This document shows positions 34,531 through 42,493 of a stretch of 64,000 bases of DNA, in pieces. Made by a program: the position numbers and the translations under genes. This stretch comes from Candidatus Nitrosocosmicus sp. (GTDB taxonomy: Archaea > Thermoproteota > Nitrososphaeria > Nitrososphaerales > Nitrososphaeraceae). Location of the stretch: contig JAPSGR010000003.1 in NCBI GenBank assembly GCA_031177355.1, positions 45,011-109,010 on the forward strand, written 5' to 3'. The notes below the pieces were generated by a model. That model was not told the DNA's origin, did no database searches, and was given only the letters and a program-made list of their open reading frames with translations. Each line of letters starts with the position of its first letter. Position 1 is the first letter of the stretch.

Positions 34531-34650
34531 TATTGACTCTAATATCATAGTATTGACTCTAATATCATAGTATTGACTCTAATATCATAGTATTGACTCT
34601 AATATCATAGTATTGACTCTAATATCATAGTATTGACTCTAATATCATAG
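34531..34650. repeat. Six perfect 20-bp tandem repeats
   Basis: The unit TATTGACTCTAATATCATAG is repeated six times without mismatch or spacer, starting at 34531, 34551, 34571, 34591, 34611 and 34631. It lies between bioF and the sugar nucleotidyltransferase gene, just over 100 bases before the latter's start. The unit length equals about two helical turns, so all copies face the same side of the helix. The junction AATATCATAGTATT is an imperfect dyad. It has no spacers, so it is not a CRISPR array. Confidence 0.95.
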
Positions 34651-34755
34651 TGGAATATTATCCATACAATTTTTTGCGTTTCTTTATAGTGGTATCTACA
34701 TATTCGTATAACTGGTGGAAAAAAATATATCTTAATAAGTATAAATTACCTTGTT

Positions 34756-35445
34756 TTGAAAGCAGTGATATTAGCTGGCGGGTTTGGAAAGAGACTTAAA
34801 CCTATTACGGATAATCGCCCTAAGCCTATGATAGAAATCTTAGGAAAACCAATTATTGAATGGCAGATAAAACTGCTGTCCAAGAACAACATAAGAGAGA
34901 TAATTATCTGCGTGGGGTATCTAAAGGAACAAATAATCAATCACATAGCGAGTGGAAATAAATTCAATGTTAATGTAGCATATATGGTAGAAGAAGAACC
35001 TCTTGGGACAGGGGGAGCATTAAAGAATACCCAATCATTACTAAAAGATGAAAAGAGCGGTTTTTTTATGATAAATGGTGACATACTCACCAACATAGAT
35101 TTTACCGCACTTTCACATAAGAATGAATTCAATTCGATAGCCGTCGTACCCCTAAAAAGTCCGTTTGGTATTGTTGATTTTAACGACCAACAGTTTGTCA
35201 CGGGATTTAAAGAAAAGCCTAATATTGTGGACAAATGGATTAATGCAGGTATATATTTTTTTAATCAAGAAATATTTGATTTTCTGCCAGATAAAGGGAA
35301 TATTGAAACAACTGCACTTCCAGCTATGGCAAATGAACAAAAATTGAGAGCAAAAAAGTTTGAAAAATCCTTTTGGAAATCCATTGATTCACACAAAGAT
35401 ATCGAAGAATCATCTAAAGAACTATCTAAGTTTTATTCCAAATAA
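34756..35445 (+). CDS. Sugar-phosphate nucleotidyltransferase
   Basis: Rossmann-type nucleotidyltransferase transferring NMP to a sugar 1-phosphate. The signature LAGGFGKRLKPITDNRPKPM is at the very N-terminus, followed by PLGTGGALKNT and the metal-binding MINGDIL (a D-x-D-type strand). Length 229 means only the catalytic domain is present, without a left-handed beta-helix tail. Start TTG, about 28 bases from a TATA-like AAATATATC, so leaderless. It is the first gene of an operon with an oxidoreductase, a thiolase and a DUF35 protein. Confidence 0.88.
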   Translation: MKAVILAGGFGKRLKPITDNRPKPMIEILGKPIIEWQIKLLSKNNIREIIICVGYLKEQIINHIASGNKFNVNVAYMVEEEPLGTGGALKNTQSLLKDEKSGFFMINGDILTNIDFTALSHKNEFNSIAVVPLKSPFGIVDFNDQQFVTGFKEKPNIVDKWINAGIYFFNQEIFDFLPDKGNIETTALPAMANEQKLRAKKFEKSFWKSIDSHKDIEESSKELSKFYSK

Positions 35446-35447
35446 GG

Positions 35448-36425
35448 ATGAAAAACAAAATTGCATTTAGCACTGGATCTCTTCTGAATCCAAAACAGAT
35501 CATAGATTTTGCTTCACGTGTCGAACATAATAAGAACGTTCATTCAATATGGACCCCGGAATCTTGGGGAAAAGAAGCCTTTTCGTTACTAGGAGCTATT
35601 TCTCAAAGTACAAAAAAGATAAAAATAGGCACCTCAATTGTTAATGTTTACACAAGAACCCCTGCAACTATATGTATGGGAGCAATAACATTAGATCTAC
35701 TATCTGATCGAAGAGTTATTATAGGACTGGGTACTAGCACACCTCCACTTATAGAGAATTTACACGGTATGAAATTTAAAAGTCCTCTTTTAAGAATGAG
35801 AGAATATATTCAATCCATCAGACTTTTATTAAGATCAGGAAAATCTACGTACAAGGGGCATATTGTAAAAATTTCGAATTTTGAACTTTTGGAGCATTCA
35901 AGAGAAGACATACCGATTTTTGTAGCCGCTGTTAATCCTAAAATGTTAAGCCTTTCAAAAGAAATTGCAGATGGTTTTATCTTGTATTTAAAACCCAAAA
36001 ATGAGTTAGAAACCATCATCAAGAAAACGGCTGAGACTGTTACTAAGGAACCTTTTACAAAAGCAGTTGTGATAATTACATCTGTGTCAAATAGAGATCC
36101 CGCCATGGCTGTTAAGAGAGCAGCTAAAACATTTGTTTTTTATGTCTCGGTAGGAAAAGTCTATTATAACTATCTATTAGGAACAAGTCATAGGGACGCC
36201 GTCAAAAAGATTTATGCAGACTATCATAAATATGGTATTGATGAAGCCATCAAACATATAACACCCACAATCCTTAATGACTTTGTTATAGCTGGAAGCG
36301 TCAATGAATGCGTTTATCAAATTAAAAGATTGAGGAAAATAGGTATAGATCTACCGATCTTACAGGTAAATCCAATAATAGATTCAAACGGAGCTTTTAG
36401 TTACAAGGATTTTTTTGAATTATGA
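35448..36425 (+). CDS. LLM-class F420-dependent oxidoreductase
   Basis: Luciferase-like TIM-barrel oxidoreductase of 325 residues, a second one beside that at 1124-2203. Seen: KIAFSTGSLLNPKQ, a WTPESWGKEAFSLLGA segment, KIKIGTSIVNVYTRTP (cofactor side), RRVIIGLGTSTPPLIE and IPIFVAAVNPKMLSL. It starts 2 bases after the nucleotidyltransferase stop and overlaps the thiolase start (ATGA), so the three are translated together. Substrate unknown, but the neighbour suggests an acyl-CoA-linked pathway. Confidence 0.88.
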   Translation: MKNKIAFSTGSLLNPKQIIDFASRVEHNKNVHSIWTPESWGKEAFSLLGAISQSTKKIKIGTSIVNVYTRTPATICMGAITLDLLSDRRVIIGLGTSTPPLIENLHGMKFKSPLLRMREYIQSIRLLLRSGKSTYKGHIVKISNFELLEHSREDIPIFVAAVNPKMLSLSKEIADGFILYLKPKNELETIIKKTAETVTKEPFTKAVVIITSVSNRDPAMAVKRAAKTFVFYVSVGKVYYNYLLGTSHRDAVKKIYADYHKYGIDEAIKHITPTILNDFVIAGSVNECVYQIKRLRKIGIDLPILQVNPIIDSNGAFSYKDFFEL

Positions 36426-37519
36426 AAGTTGCTATCACCTCGTCAAATACACAGAAATTTTTAAAACATACAGATTTCACACAAGTTGAGATTGCATCAA
36501 AGTCCGTAGTCAGTTTGTTATCTAATACAAAGATTGAAAAGTACGAAATTGATGGATTGATAGTATCAAGCAATTCCGTTGAACCTTATTTGAGCAACAT
36601 TATCGCAGAAATGGTGGGTCTGGCTCCTAAATTTTCTACAAAGGTGGAGAATCTGTGTAACTCAGGAACAAGTGCGATATTATTAGCATATTCGTTGATC
36701 TATTCTAGAATTTGTAAAGCAGTTTTAGTAATCGGAGTGGAGAAACAGAATAGTCCCGGAAACAAATTAGTATGGGATATTACACGTGGTCTTTTCGACA
36801 TGCCAGTTCACTGGGCTTCACTGTTTGCCAGCAATCATTTTCGAAAATATGGTACGAATATGGAAGACTTGGCTGCAATTTCCTTTAAGAATCATAAATA
36901 TGCAAACAATAACCCTAATGCATTCTTTTTCGACAGAACCTTTACATTTTCAGAAATATTAAATGCAGAACTCATTTCAAGACCACTAAAAAAATATGAT
37001 TGTTGTTATCCTTGTGAAGGTGCATCATCAATTCTATTGGTTTCCGAAGAGTTAGCGAATAGATTTGAAGTACCAATTTGGATAAAAGGTATTTCACAAA
37101 ATAATCAAGGAGCAAGCTTTGCCTCAATTACTGACTCCCTGGATGGAATTCTTTCGACTAGAATAGCCGCTAAAGAAGCATTCAGACAGGCAGACTTAAG
37201 GCCATCCGATATTGATATTGCTGAATTACACGATGCATTTACTATACTCGAAATAATGGCATATGAAGATGTTGGATTTGTAAATAAGGGAAATGGCAGA
37301 GATTTCATTAGAGACCCGTCGGTTATTACCAACATTAGAGGTGGACTGATAGGATGCGGACATCCAATAGGTGCTACAGGGATTGATCAAACTAATGAAA
37401 TCACACTCCAATTGCAGGGATTAGCAAAGGAAAGACAAGTCGATGGACTAAGCACCGGGTTGGTTCATAACATGGCTGCAGCAGGAACTTCTACAACAAT
37501 TATAATCCTACAAAACTAA
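36422..37519 (+). CDS. Thiolase-family protein (archaeal acetyl-CoA acetyltransferase-like)
   Basis: Thiolase-fold acyltransferase or synthase. The nucleophilic Cys is in ENLCNSGTSAILLA near residue 79, the ELHDAFTILEIM loop and the final GCGHPIGATGIDQ motif supply the other active-site His and Gly residues. At 365 residues it is shorter than bacterial thiolases (about 390), like archaeal partners of DUF35 proteins. It starts inside the preceding oxidoreductase stop and is followed after 1 base by the DUF35 gene, the usual archaeal pairing of thiolase and OB-fold/zinc-ribbon protein. Confidence 0.88.
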   Translation: MKVAITSSNTQKFLKHTDFTQVEIASKSVVSLLSNTKIEKYEIDGLIVSSNSVEPYLSNIIAEMVGLAPKFSTKVENLCNSGTSAILLAYSLIYSRICKAVLVIGVEKQNSPGNKLVWDITRGLFDMPVHWASLFASNHFRKYGTNMEDLAAISFKNHKYANNNPNAFFFDRTFTFSEILNAELISRPLKKYDCCYPCEGASSILLVSEELANRFEVPIWIKGISQNNQGASFASITDSLDGILSTRIAAKEAFRQADLRPSDIDIAELHDAFTILEIMAYEDVGFVNKGNGRDFIRDPSVITNIRGGLIGCGHPIGATGIDQTNEITLQLQGLAKERQVDGLSTGLVHNMAAAGTSTTIIILQN

Positions 37520-37520
37520 T

Positions 37521-37862
37521 TTGAATTTATTTAAATCTATGCTAGATGCGGCTAGCAAGGGAAGGTTAATGTCCTCATACTGTATAAAATGTAATAGATA
37601 TGTATGGCCGCCTAATTATTATTGTAACAGATGTAATTCAGATACTATTTTTAAAGACTTGGTAGAAAGAGGAATTCTGGTAGAGAAATCTATCTCGTAC
37701 ATCCATGGCAAAATTGAGCATTTTGGAATAGGCGAATTTGATGGTATCAGAATTATTGGAACTATAACTGACCAAATCGCTGTCGGAGATACTATTGGAA
37801 TAAAATCAATTAAAGTTACGAAAGGCAGGTTAGATATTAGCTTCGTAGGAATTCCAATCTAA
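37521..37862 (+). CDS. DUF35 OB-fold / zinc-ribbon acyl-CoA-associated protein
   Basis: Small partner protein of archaeal thiolases and HMG-CoA synthase. The zinc ribbon is visible (CIKCNRYVWPPNYYCNRC near residues 22-39), followed by an OB fold (GILVEKSISYIHGK...GEFDGIRIIGTITDQIAVGDTIGIKSI). It bridges acyl-CoA between enzymes in known complexes. Start TTG, one base after the thiolase stop. Last gene of the operon. Confidence 0.87.
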   Translation: MNLFKSMLDAASKGRLMSSYCIKCNRYVWPPNYYCNRCNSDTIFKDLVERGILVEKSISYIHGKIEHFGIGEFDGIRIIGTITDQIAVGDTIGIKSIKVTKGRLDISFVGIPI

Positions 37863-37897
37863 AATAATTATTAATAAGTTATTCATTTTATTTTTCA

Positions 37898-38254
37898 ATG
37901 GGGTACGAGGGATATCTTACTGATCGAATGCTGATGAGCAGGGATGCTCTCAACAGGAAGCAAATTAAAATAAAAATATTGGAGCATGATGAACGAAACA
38001 GAGATTTATCGAAAAATGGCGACAGGGTATTAATTAAAAAAATTTTGTTAATAATCCAGAATTTGGAAACTGAGGAAATAGAGGAAATAGAATTAGATAT
38101 TGAACAACTTGAGAATAGAATGAAAAAAGAAAGGTTATTTACATCTTCAAATAGATGGGTTCCGCGAATCGATATAAAGAATAATTTTGTTTCTGGAAGT
38201 AGACATACATATCTCCTTTCTGATGCTATTGCTTTAGATATAGTATCATTCTAA
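37898..38254 (+). CDS. Hypothetical protein
   Basis: Not recognised. The 118-residue protein is highly charged, with a predicted helical middle (LETEEIEEIELDIEQLENRMKKERL) and an aromatic/basic C-terminal part. No membrane segment or metal motif. ATG start, 35 bases after the DUF35 gene, with its own possible TATA-like stretch; it may be a separate unit. It converges with tRNA-Asn (minus strand). Confidence 0.55.
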   Translation: MGYEGYLTDRMLMSRDALNRKQIKIKILEHDERNRDLSKNGDRVLIKKILLIIQNLETEEIEEIELDIEQLENRMKKERLFTSSNRWVPRIDIKNNFVSGSRHTYLLSDAIALDIVSF

Positions 38255-38263
38255 AAAAGCAAG

Positions 38264-38364
38264 CGCCGCTGATCAGACTCGGACTGATGACCTACTGGTT
38301 AACAGCCAGTTAAGCTCCATAACACAGATTATGAATTTGCTCTACCAAGCTGAGCTACAGCGGC
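38264..38364 (-). tRNA. tRNA-Asn (anticodon GTT) with a 27-nt intron outside the anticodon loop
   Basis: On the minus strand the acceptor is GCCGCTG with CAGCGGC and discriminator G. The D arm is GCTC...GAGC, the anticodon arm ACTGG-CTGTTAA-CCAGT is intact with anticodon GTT, and the T arm is ATCAG-TCCGAGT-CTGAT. Between the D stem and the anticodon stem are 28 bases where one is expected. The surplus 27 bases (about 38310-38336) form a hairpin (TTCATAA pairing with TTATGGA). Flanking bulges AAA and AAC around a 4-bp helix (GAGC/GCTT) give a bulge-helix-bulge splice site. Removing it restores a normal 74-nt tRNA. Confidence 0.9.
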
Positions 38365-38478
38365 ACTAACTAATTAAAAAATATGAAGAATAATTAAATG
38401 TTATGATTATGAAAATTGACCTTTATTGATGTAATACCAAAACTAGCAATAAAATTTTAATTCAATATAACTAACAAT

Positions 38479-38485
38479 AAAAAAA
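38479..38485 (-). terminator. Oligo-T terminator after rpl6
   Basis: On the minus strand a run of seven T starts five bases after the rpl6 stop codon, followed by a second T-rich stretch. Archaeal RNA polymerase, helped by FttA, stops at such runs; it ends the ribosomal operon before the tRNA-Asn gene. Confidence 0.45.
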
Positions 38486-38490
38486 GAGTT

Positions 38491-39033
38491 TTAAGCCTTA
38501 GAGTATATGTATACCCCATCAAGGAATACTCTTGAATCCTTATTTTTGATTCTGGTGGAAGATTCTATATTGGCCGCAGTTTGAGAAACATTCTCAATAT
38601 TGGGCCCGGTGATCAATATATCATCACCTTGAACCTCGACCTTTGTTTCTTTTCCCACGATTTTGGAAACCCGAGAGGAGCGTTCTCCAAAAAAATTCTC
38701 TATATGTACTTCCTGACCTTTGATTTTGACTGATATTGGAAAATGGGCAAATACAATTTTTAATTTGTATGTAAATCCACTTGTAGATCCTTTGATCATA
38801 TTGCGGATAACGCTATGAATTGTATTAACTAACGCATAATCACTTTTTCTGTTGCCATAGGATTTGATCGTAATTTTATCGTTATCAATTTCTATATTCG
38901 CAGGCATTTTAGTAAAATCCTTTTGGACAGAACCATTAGGTCCCTTGGTAGTAATGGTATTATTATCTTTGACTATGGTAACACCTTCAGGAACGATTAA
39001 CTCGTTAGTAAAAAATTCCGGTTTAGTAGACAT
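38491..39033 (-). CDS. rpl6: Large-subunit ribosomal protein uL6
   Basis: 50S protein L6, 180 residues. Landmarks: VPEGVTIVKDNNTITTKGPNGSV at the start, ALVNTIHSVIRNMIKGSTSGFTYKLKIVFAHFP in the middle, and KEDSRVFLDGVYIY-type ending (NKDSRVFLDGVYIYSK). It is the last gene of the operon; in most archaea L32e, L19e, L18, S5 and others follow, but here tRNA-Asn and unrelated genes do. It overlaps rps8 by 11 bases. Confidence 0.96.
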   Translation of the reverse strand: MSTKPEFFTNELIVPEGVTIVKDNNTITTKGPNGSVQKDFTKMPANIEIDNDKITIKSYGNRKSDYALVNTIHSVIRNMIKGSTSGFTYKLKIVFAHFPISVKIKGQEVHIENFFGERSSRVSKIVGKETKVEVQGDDILITGPNIENVSQTAANIESSTRIKNKDSRVFLDGVYIYSKA

Positions 39034-39415
39034 ATCCTATTAACGCACCTCCTAGGCCTTGATTTTGGGCGTCATGATGAGACATAATTCCCTTACTGGT
39101 AGATACAATTAATATCCCCATATTATATGAAGGTAAAAACTGTCGTTCCCAATTTAGGTATCGATCCTTTTTTACACTGAAACGAGGGGTAATAATCCCA
39201 CATTTGTTTATTTTTGCGAGTAATTGAATTCGAAATTTTCCTAAACGCCCGTCGTCTACTTGTTCAAACTCTCCAATGTATCGGTGTTTTTGCATTACCC
39301 TCAGCACTTCACTTGAGAATTTTGAAGCGGGCAATACTATACATTCTCTTTTTCTTCGCATTTCATTATTGTATAAAGTGGTAAACAAATTAGATAATAT
39401 ATTTAACGCTGGCAA
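39023..39415 (-). CDS. rps8: Small-subunit ribosomal protein uS8
   Basis: 30S protein S8, 130 residues, binding 16S rRNA helix 21. The family end GILIVSTSKGIMSHHDAQNQGLGGALIGYVY (archaeal type with SxxxGxxSHxxA) is clear, and the N-terminal LNILSNLFTTLYNNEMRRK matches. ATG start. It lies between rps14 (11-base gap) and rpl6 in the usual order. Confidence 0.96.
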   Translation of the reverse strand: MPALNILSNLFTTLYNNEMRRKRECIVLPASKFSSEVLRVMQKHRYIGEFEQVDDGRLGKFRIQLLAKINKCGIITPRFSVKKDRYLNWERQFLPSYNMGILIVSTSKGIMSHHDAQNQGLGGALIGYVY

Positions 39416-39426
39416 ATTCTAAACCT

Positions 39427-39609
39427 CTATTCGTACTTCCTAAACCCTAAAGAAAATGCTACTTCCCTAAAACATCTTCTACATAGCATGAGATCATAAG
39501 AACAAATCATTCCGCTAAATGAACCACACCTTTTGCACCACCGGGTGCCTTTACCATGTGCTAACTTTTTCCTACCCGTTAATGCATAATCTCTAATTTT
39601 AATTTTCAA
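39427..39609 (-). CDS. rps14: Small-subunit ribosomal protein uS14
   Basis: 30S protein S14, 60 residues, with four cysteines (WCKRCGSFSGMICSYDLMLCRRCFRE) forming a zinc site: the zinc-binding archaeal/eukaryotic form. It overlaps the end of rpl5 by 4 bases. The ending FSLGFRKYE is typical. Confidence 0.96.
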   Translation of the reverse strand: MKIKIRDYALTGRKKLAHGKGTRWCKRCGSFSGMICSYDLMLCRRCFREVAFSLGFRKYE

Positions 39610-40124
39610 ATTATTTCTACTCCAAATTGTGATCTGAAATACTCTATAGATTCTTCTTTGGTTATCCGATGGTATTTACCTATCTTGTTTGGATTTCTTC
39701 GTGTCGATATCCTATATCCAGGTCTTTTTAATGCAGCGCATACATCCATTCCAAAAATACCTATGTCAGGGTTATATTTAGTACCGGGTATATCTATATG
39801 TTCGTGTATACCAAAAGAAATGTTTCCATTATTATCAAAAGATGATGCCTTTATCACATTCTTTTTTGATTCTATAATTCGTCTTAAAAAGTTTGTGGCA
39901 TCGGATCTCCGCAAAGTAACCATAGCACCTATTGGTTCTCCTTTATGGATTCCAAAATCACGTACACTCTTTTTTGCACCCCTTACACTCGGCTTTTTAC
40001 CTGTAAGTTCCGAAAGAGCATTTTTCGCTTTTTCTACCGGATCGCCTGATTTTCCTACTCCGATATTTATGACCACCTTTGATATCTGAATCTGTTTCAT
40101 AGCATTTTCAGGTTTTTCACTCAT
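39606..40124 (-). CDS. rpl5: Large-subunit ribosomal protein uL5
   Basis: 50S protein L5, 172 residues, contacting 5S rRNA and the P-site tRNA. Seen: KVVINIGVGKSGDPVEKAKNAL, the TGKKPSVRGAKKSVRDFGIHKGEPIGAMVTLR stretch and GISTRRNPNKIGKYHRITKEE-type end (YRISTRRNPNK). It overlaps rps4e by 8 bases. Confidence 0.96.
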   Translation of the reverse strand: MSEKPENAMKQIQISKVVINIGVGKSGDPVEKAKNALSELTGKKPSVRGAKKSVRDFGIHKGEPIGAMVTLRRSDATNFLRRIIESKKNVIKASSFDNNGNISFGIHEHIDIPGTKYNPDIGIFGMDVCAALKRPGYRISTRRNPNKIGKYHRITKEESIEYFRSQFGVEII

Positions 40125-40839
40125 TTATCAAAACCTCCAATACAGGTTTATCTGTGCCAATAGGCATAATTAATTCTACAGGTAATTCAACTGTTTTTTC
40201 ATCAAATGTTAAAACGACTCTTTTTGGTAACGAAAACATGCCATTTTTAATTTCTTCAACCCGCCCAATTTTACCAGCATTTTCTCCTTGCACCACTATA
40301 ACATAACAGCCGGTATCAAACTTTATATGATTTTCAATGCGAAGATCCGGTAGCATTACTAAACACGAGTCTCCTACGTTCATGTCTCCCCTCTCGGAGA
40401 TTAATGTTTTTCCATCGTGGAATCCAAATTGAATTTTTCCGCCCTTAATGGTAGATTTGCTAGTGATTTTTAACAACTTGGATGTATTTTCCTTAGTCTC
40501 AACAGGAACGAGAAGTTCTGATCCCTTAGGAATCAACCTATATGCCTTTCTATTAGTTGTTATTTCGATAATATCCATTATGCCAACGCCAAACCTCATG
40601 TCCCTCCTTACGACACCATCAACTCGTATTTGGCCAGAATTAAGTATTTGTTTGGTTTCATTAGATGTCGAACTCAAATGTAATACATCTCTTAGTAAAA
40701 TACCAAGAGGATAACACTTGGATTTTGAATAAGGACCAGGTCGAGGCGCAAGTATGAACTGCGAAGATTTCCTTTTTACATCCCAAAACCTCGGAGCCTT
40801 TTGCCTTTTTAACTTTGTACTTCCACTTTTTCTTACCAA
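40117..40839 (-). CDS. rps4e: Small-subunit ribosomal protein eS4 (S4e)
   Basis: 30S protein S4e, 240 residues, found only in archaea and eukaryotes. An N-terminal basic leader (KLKRQKAPRFWDVKRKSSQFILAPRPGPYSKSKCYPLGILLRD), an S4 RNA-binding domain (ILNSGQIRVDGVVRRDMRFGVGIMD) and a KOW-type C-terminal domain (VVQGENAGKIGRVEEI) are in order. Confidence 0.96.
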   Translation of the reverse strand: MVRKSGSTKLKRQKAPRFWDVKRKSSQFILAPRPGPYSKSKCYPLGILLRDVLHLSSTSNETKQILNSGQIRVDGVVRRDMRFGVGIMDIIEITTNRKAYRLIPKGSELLVPVETKENTSKLLKITSKSTIKGGKIQFGFHDGKTLISERGDMNVGDSCLVMLPDLRIENHIKFDTGCYVIVVQGENAGKIGRVEEIKNGMFSLPKRVVLTFDEKTVELPVELIMPIGTDKPVLEVLINE

Positions 40840-40858
40840 TTAATATTCACTACCTCGC

Positions 40859-41224
40859 TTACTCCTTCTTACTTGTTCTCATAGTTGATTTTCTAGATGA
40901 TTTATTAATTTGTTCCTCTTTTCCCTGCAATTTTTTCTTTCTTTTTTCATCATCTAAATTGAGAGAAGTAATTTGCACATTCGAAGCATGTATTTGTACT
41001 TTTACTTGCCCCCCTTTGATCTTCTCTCTCTGGACCCCTTCTATACTCAATCTTCCTTCAGCCGTGTTTAATTTTTCTACTTTTCCTTCCACTCCCTTAT
41101 ATTCACCACGCATTATTTTTACGGTATCTCCTTTTGTGATACGTACACTTTTCTTACCATAATCTTTCTTTAAATTCTCAGACAGGTTTGACGAGATACT
41201 ACTGATGTTCTTTTTCATCTTCAT
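40859..41224 (-). CDS. rpl24: Large-subunit ribosomal protein uL24
   Basis: 50S protein L24, 121 residues, an early assembly protein. The KOW motif is visible (KGDTVKIMRGEYKGVEGKVEKLN) followed by GRLSIEGVQREKIKGGQVKVQIHASNVQITSLNLDD. The C-terminus is rich in lysine. ATG start; it lies 6 bases after rpl14. Confidence 0.95.
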   Translation of the reverse strand: MKMKKNISSISSNLSENLKKDYGKKSVRITKGDTVKIMRGEYKGVEGKVEKLNTAEGRLSIEGVQREKIKGGQVKVQIHASNVQITSLNLDDEKRKKKLQGKEEQINKSSRKSTMRTSKKE

Positions 41225-41230
41225 TCACAC

Positions 41231-41665
41231 TTAAACTATCATAGAAGCAAGATTTGCTATTCTTGGCCACTTTTCTGCAGCTTCAGCAGCCACAGGTCCT
41301 TTCAAATCAGTTCCTTTGATTTCGCCTTCTTGAGTAACCAAAACTGCAGCATTATCCTCAAAAGATACTCTTACACCATTTAATCTCCTAATTGGATATT
41401 TTTGTCTCACTATTACAGCTCCAAATATTTGTTTTCTTAATTCAGCAGGACCTTTTTTCACTGTAACTGTTACAAAATCTCCTACTGCAGCAGATGGTAA
41501 ACGCGAATGCCTTCCTTTATAGCGTGTAACTTGAGCAATCTGCAATACCTTAGCTCCAGTATTGTCTGCACAAACTAAGTTTGCATACAAGGGTAAAGAT
41601 CTTGTTACGTAAGGTCTAAATTCCTCGACTCCTCGAGATGATACCGCTCTTGACTTTGAAGACAT
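41231..41665 (-). CDS. rpl14: Large-subunit ribosomal protein uL14
   Basis: 50S protein L14, 144 residues, at the subunit interface. Seen: LVCADNTGAKVLQIAQV, PSAAVGDFVTVTVKKGPAELRKQIFGAVIVRQKYPIRRLNGVRVSFEDNAAVLV and the ending EKWPRIANLASMIV. The N-terminal extension of about 25 residues is common in archaea. Confidence 0.97.
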   Translation of the reverse strand: MSSKSRAVSSRGVEEFRPYVTRSLPLYANLVCADNTGAKVLQIAQVTRYKGRHSRLPSAAVGDFVTVTVKKGPAELRKQIFGAVIVRQKYPIRRLNGVRVSFEDNAAVLVTQEGEIKGTDLKGPVAAEAAEKWPRIANLASMIV

Positions 41666-41667
41666 AT

Positions 41668-42000
41668 TTATTCACTTACCTCTACTACTGCAAAAGACAC
41701 AGTCTTTGATAGTGGCCTACATTCTGCGATTTTGACTTTATTGCCATCTTCCACTTCTTGACAATCAGAGATAAATGCATGAATCTTTGATTTACTTCTC
41801 TCATATCTTTTATACTTATTTACGAACCTCGAATACTCTCTTTCAACAACTACCATGTTTTTGCTTTTATGACTCACTACTACGCCAGTAACTAATTTGC
41901 CTCTTAAAGAAAGAGATCCGCAAAACGGACAATACTTATTTGCACAAGTTTTCTTTGGGCCTTTAACCTGTATACCTATATTTCTTACCATAAAAATCAC
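41668..42000 (-). CDS. rps17: Small-subunit ribosomal protein uS17
   Basis: 30S protein S17, 110 residues, binding the 5' domain of 16S rRNA. Seen: CANKYCPFCGSLSLRGKLVTGVVVSHKSKNMVVVEREY and ECRPLSKTVSFAVVEV. The CxxxxCxxC cluster is an archaeal feature. The frame opens at GTG 42000 overlapping rnp1 by 4 bases; ATG at 41991 is an equally good start. Confidence 0.95.
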   Translation of the reverse strand: MIFMVRNIGIQVKGPKKTCANKYCPFCGSLSLRGKLVTGVVVSHKSKNMVVVEREYSRFVNKYKRYERSKSKIHAFISDCQEVEDGNKVKIAECRPLSKTVSFAVVEVSE

Positions 42001-42281
42001 CTGATCTTACCTTTAACTTCTTCTGGCCTTCCTAATAATCGCTTGCCAGGAATAATGAATCTACCTTGTGCAGTTGTTAAGCAATATTTTGAAACTTCAT
42101 TTTTAGCAATCTTAAATATTCGGTTTAATGACAAATTTTTCAATACGATCATATTTTTAGTTACATTAACAACCACGCCTGATTTACCTTCGTTTAGAGG
42201 GTTTGAAGATTCAATTATGCTAACAGAAGAGAATAAAAGACTACCTTCTATGCCTTCAAATTGATCTGCGCTGTGAGTCAT
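41997..42281 (-). CDS. rnp1: Ribonuclease P protein component 1 (Rpp29)
   Basis: Protein subunit of RNase P, which matures tRNA 5' ends. The 94 residues give the Sm-like barrel of Rpp29: GKSGVVVNVTKNMIVLKNLSLNRIFKIAKNEVSKYCL and the final GRFIIPGKRLLGRPEEVKGKIR. Its place between rpl29 and rps17 is the conserved archaeal one. It overlaps each neighbour by 4 bases. Confidence 0.92.
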   Translation of the reverse strand: MTHSADQFEGIEGSLLFSSVSIIESSNPLNEGKSGVVVNVTKNMIVLKNLSLNRIFKIAKNEVSKYCLTTAQGRFIIPGKRLLGRPEEVKGKIR

Positions 42282-42493
42282 TCTGTGTTTTTACCCCCGG
42301 CTCGTTCATTCATGATAGTCAGAATCCGTGCAATATCCCGTCTTTTCCACCTAATTACTCCTGCATCCTTCTTGAGAGTACCTTTTAACGCCTCGGATCT
42401 GAGCTTTGATAAATCAACCTTCAAATCAGTTAGCTTATCTTTTAAGTCATCATCATTAAACTGTCTTAACGACTTCGTTTTATTTCTAGCCAA
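42278..42493 (-). CDS. rpl29: Large-subunit ribosomal protein uL29
   Basis: 50S protein L29, 71 residues, at the polypeptide exit. Typical helical hairpin: FNDDDLKDKLTDLKVDLSKLRSEALKGTLKKDAGVIRWKRRDIARILTIMNER. ATG start adjoining the rps3 stop. Overlaps rnp1 by 4 bases. Confidence 0.94.
   Translation of the reverse strand: MARNKTKSLRQFNDDDLKDKLTDLKVDLSKLRSEALKGTLKKDAGVIRWKRRDIARILTIMNERAGGKNTE

Noticed and set aside
34531..34650. Possible CRISPR array
   Set aside because: The 20-bp units touch without spacers and no cas genes or leader are present, so it is a simple tandem repeat.
39658..40089. 143-codon open frame opposite rpl5
   Set aside because: It is the antisense shadow of a clear ribosomal protein gene; its translation has no domain signal. 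The same holds for frames at 40448-40714, 40815-41162 and 42744-43118.
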